Made by a program: the position numbers and the translations under genes. Positions 62,932 to 64,000 of a DNA stretch of 64,000 bases are shown here, one piece after another. A model generated the notes under the pieces. That model saw only the letters and a list, made by a program, of their open reading frames with translations, ran no database searches and was not told the origin of the DNA. The DNA is taken from contig JACKKN010000002.1 of the NCBI GenBank assembly GCA_024236415.1, positions 372,001 through 436,000 of the forward strand, given 5' to 3'. This stretch comes from Hyphomicrobiales bacterium. GTDB taxonomy: Bacteria; Pseudomonadota; Alphaproteobacteria; Rhodospirillales; JACKKN01. Position 1 is the stretch's first letter, and every line of letters begins with the position of its first letter.

Positions 62932-63723
62932 CTACTTGATCTTCGGGCCGACCACGCCGAGGCCGACCCGCAGGGCCTCGGTCTCGACGATGTCGTCCGG
63001 CATGACGTTGGCGATGTTGATGTCCGGCCCGAACTCGGCGACCAGGAACTTCTTCAGATCGTGGACCTCGCTCAGGGTCACGCCGCTGATCCAGGGGCCC
63101 GGCAACTCGAACAGGACCTTGTCCATGTCGATCCGGTCCCGGAGGCCGTTCAGCAGCTCGCGATTGGGGCGGCCGCCTTCGGTCAGCTCGGCGCCTTCGA
63201 CCAGCAGCAGTTCGGCGCCCGCCGCCAGGGCGTCGTTGGCCTGCGCCACCAGGGTATCCAGCACGTTGTCGCCGGCCTTGGAGCCGACCTCGCCGAACAC
63301 CGCCAGCCCCTTGTCCACGGCCAGGCCGATCTGGCGCTTGCGCTGTTCGGGGCTCAGCGGCACCGTGTTGTCGGAAACCTCCACCACCTCGAACCCAAGG
63401 CGCTTCGCCTCGTCGAGGAAACTGGGGATCGCCTGCTCGCCCTGGGTGGCGAAGACGTACTCCTGGAACTGGCCGCCCAGGAACGGGCGCACGGCGTGGC
63501 TGCGATACAGGTCCAGTTTGCGGCGCAGGTGTTCCTCGCTGTACAGGCGCGAGGTGCCGGTGGCGACCTTGGCCAGGTCCAGGTACGGCGCGCTGAACTC
63601 CAGGATGTCCTCGACCCGCCCCAGCGGCAGGCCGAAGTCGACCATCATCGTCAGGCCCCGCGTGCGCGGCTTGTGTTGGCTGCGTTCCGCCGGCAAGTCG
63701 ATTGCTTCGAATGGCGCGCCCAT
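62932..63723 (-). CDS. comA: Phosphosulfolactate synthase family protein (ComA)
   Basis: A 263-residue TIM-barrel protein of the ComA family. RTRGLTMMVDFGLPL, DLAKVATGTSRLY, FLGGQFQEYVFATQG, FEVVEVSDNTVPLS, VFGEVGSKAG and LLVEGAELTEGG follow the family order. ComA joins sulfite to phosphoenolpyruvate to give (2R)-phospho-3-sulfolactate, the first step of coenzyme M biosynthesis in archaea and of sulfolactate formation in some bacteria. Here it lies upstream of a TRAP/TAXI system and sulfatase on the same strand. GGGGA precedes the ATG by 4 bases. Bacterial ComA homologues without the rest of the pathway may do different chemistry, so function is provisional. Confidence 0.8.
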   Translation of the reverse strand: MGAPFEAIDLPAERSQHKPRTRGLTMMVDFGLPLGRVEDILEFSAPYLDLAKVATGTSRLYSEEHLRRKLDLYRSHAVRPFLGGQFQEYVFATQGEQAIPSFLDEAKRLGFEVVEVSDNTVPLSPEQRKRQIGLAVDKGLAVFGEVGSKAGDNVLDTLVAQANDALAAGAELLLVEGAELTEGGRPNRELLNGLRDRIDMDKVLFELPGPWISGVTLSEVHDLKKFLVAEFGPDINIANVMPDDIVETEALRVGLGVVGPKIK

Positions 63724-63962
63724 ACCGTCCCCTTGTCTTGTCCGGCCGTTATCCCGTCCGGCCGTTTCGGCCGTCCCGCTCCCTGCGCCGGAAGGGCTGC
63801 TTTGGCTTGCTGGAAAAATGTTCGCCCAGTTCCGCTACGCCGTCAAGAAATGTATTTATAGCTTTATAGCTCTTTTTAATTCATTGTTATTTATGGGGAA
63901 TTTTCCTCCCTTCCGGGCCCGGATCACGCCGCCACGGGCCCCGTGCGGTCGGGCGCGCGGCC
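63724..63962. other. Intergenic region upstream of comA with AT-rich patch
   Basis: Bases 63848-63905 are AT-rich and contain two direct copies of AGCTTTATAGCT-like sequence and AGCTCTTTTTAATTCATTGT. The latter faintly resembles the boxA-like leader at 6211 and 34054, but without its promoter hexamers. The comA promoter should lie here. No gene is visible. Confidence 0.4.
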
Positions 63963-64000
63963 TCAGCCGCCGGTGACGGTGTGCAGTTTCCCCATCGGCA
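63963..64000 (-). CDS. Possible C-terminal end of a gene cut by the right edge
   Basis: On the minus strand the frame from the edge reads PMGKLHTVTGG and stops with TGA at 63965-63963. It ends where GC-rich coding-like composition gives way to the AT-rich comA promoter region. Only 11 codons are visible, so neither family nor coding status can be settled. Confidence 0.3.
   Translation of the reverse strand, partial: PMGKLHTVTGG

Overview
The window is chromosomal DNA of about 70% G+C in nearly all genes. The gene content suggests an alphaproteobacterium, probably a marine or saline Rhodospirillales-type organism. The reasons are several TRAP transporter systems, a DddP-type dimethylsulfoniopropionate (DMSP) lyase, a sulfatase, a phosphosulfolactate-synthase homologue, a LOV-type sensor kinase and a PEP-CTERM protein. 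The taxonomic placement is inference. I see no rRNA, tRNA, CRISPR array or transposase.

Layout. 1-4.1 kb: the 5' part of an unknown gene with a low-complexity N-terminus, a PEP-CTERM surface protein with a possible sigma-54 promoter, an acyl-CoA dehydrogenase and a lipoprotein. 4.2-6.9 kb: an AT-rich Mrr-type restriction endonuclease gene, plainly foreign, followed by a 1-kb gene-free mosaic of repeats and hairpins. 6.9-12.4 kb: 4-hydroxyphenylpyruvate dioxygenase with a divergent Lrp/AsnC regulator, a membrane class III nucleotide cyclase, a DUF983 protein, and a tungsten/molybdenum aldehyde oxidoreductase with a MoaD-like partner. 12.8-20 kb: a membrane GGDEF-EAL protein with a broken GGDEF motif, hydroxypyruvate isomerase, a metallo-hydrolase, a PqqD-HprK fusion kinase coupled to a secreted protein, and an isochorismatase.

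20-32 kb is a catabolic region: a TSUP exporter, a DctPQM TRAP transporter, an enolase-superfamily enzyme, a DadA-like oxidase and a ThDP enzyme. A GntR regulator, an Asp/Glu racemase, a MetE-core protein and a PhyH dioxygenase read the other way. 31.8-34 kb: a toxin-antitoxin-like HEPN/nucleotidyltransferase pair whose antitoxin is fused to a ribbon-helix-helix domain, then a TetR regulator with a YCII protein. 34-38.6 kb: crotonase, DddP and fumarase. 38.7-45.4 kb: a signalling block with a REC-cyclase-like protein, a REC-EAL protein, a LOV-containing hybrid histidine kinase and a GAF protein. 45.9-48 kb: a TcuA-like flavoprotein with a GntR regulator. 48.1-57.3 kb: a five-gene circularly permuted ATP-grasp / alpha-E / transglutaminase cluster predicted to make or modify peptides. 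57.3-63.7 kb: a metallo-hydrolase, sulfatase, TAXI-type TRAP transporter and ComA, an organosulfur-flavoured set on the minus strand.

The most novel-looking signal is non-coding. Two intergenic regions 28 kb apart (about 6177-6461 and 34020-34272) share a sigma-70-like promoter (TTGAAA, 16-bp spacer, TATATT), a boxA-like GCTCTTTGCCATTGT, a nearly invariant GACGACAAATGACGAC block, and a 7-bp hairpin. The hairpin stem differs in sequence between the copies, but its loop starts CGGC in both. This looks like an undescribed dispersed structured-RNA or leader family. Copy A appears to have been split by a second dispersed repeat.
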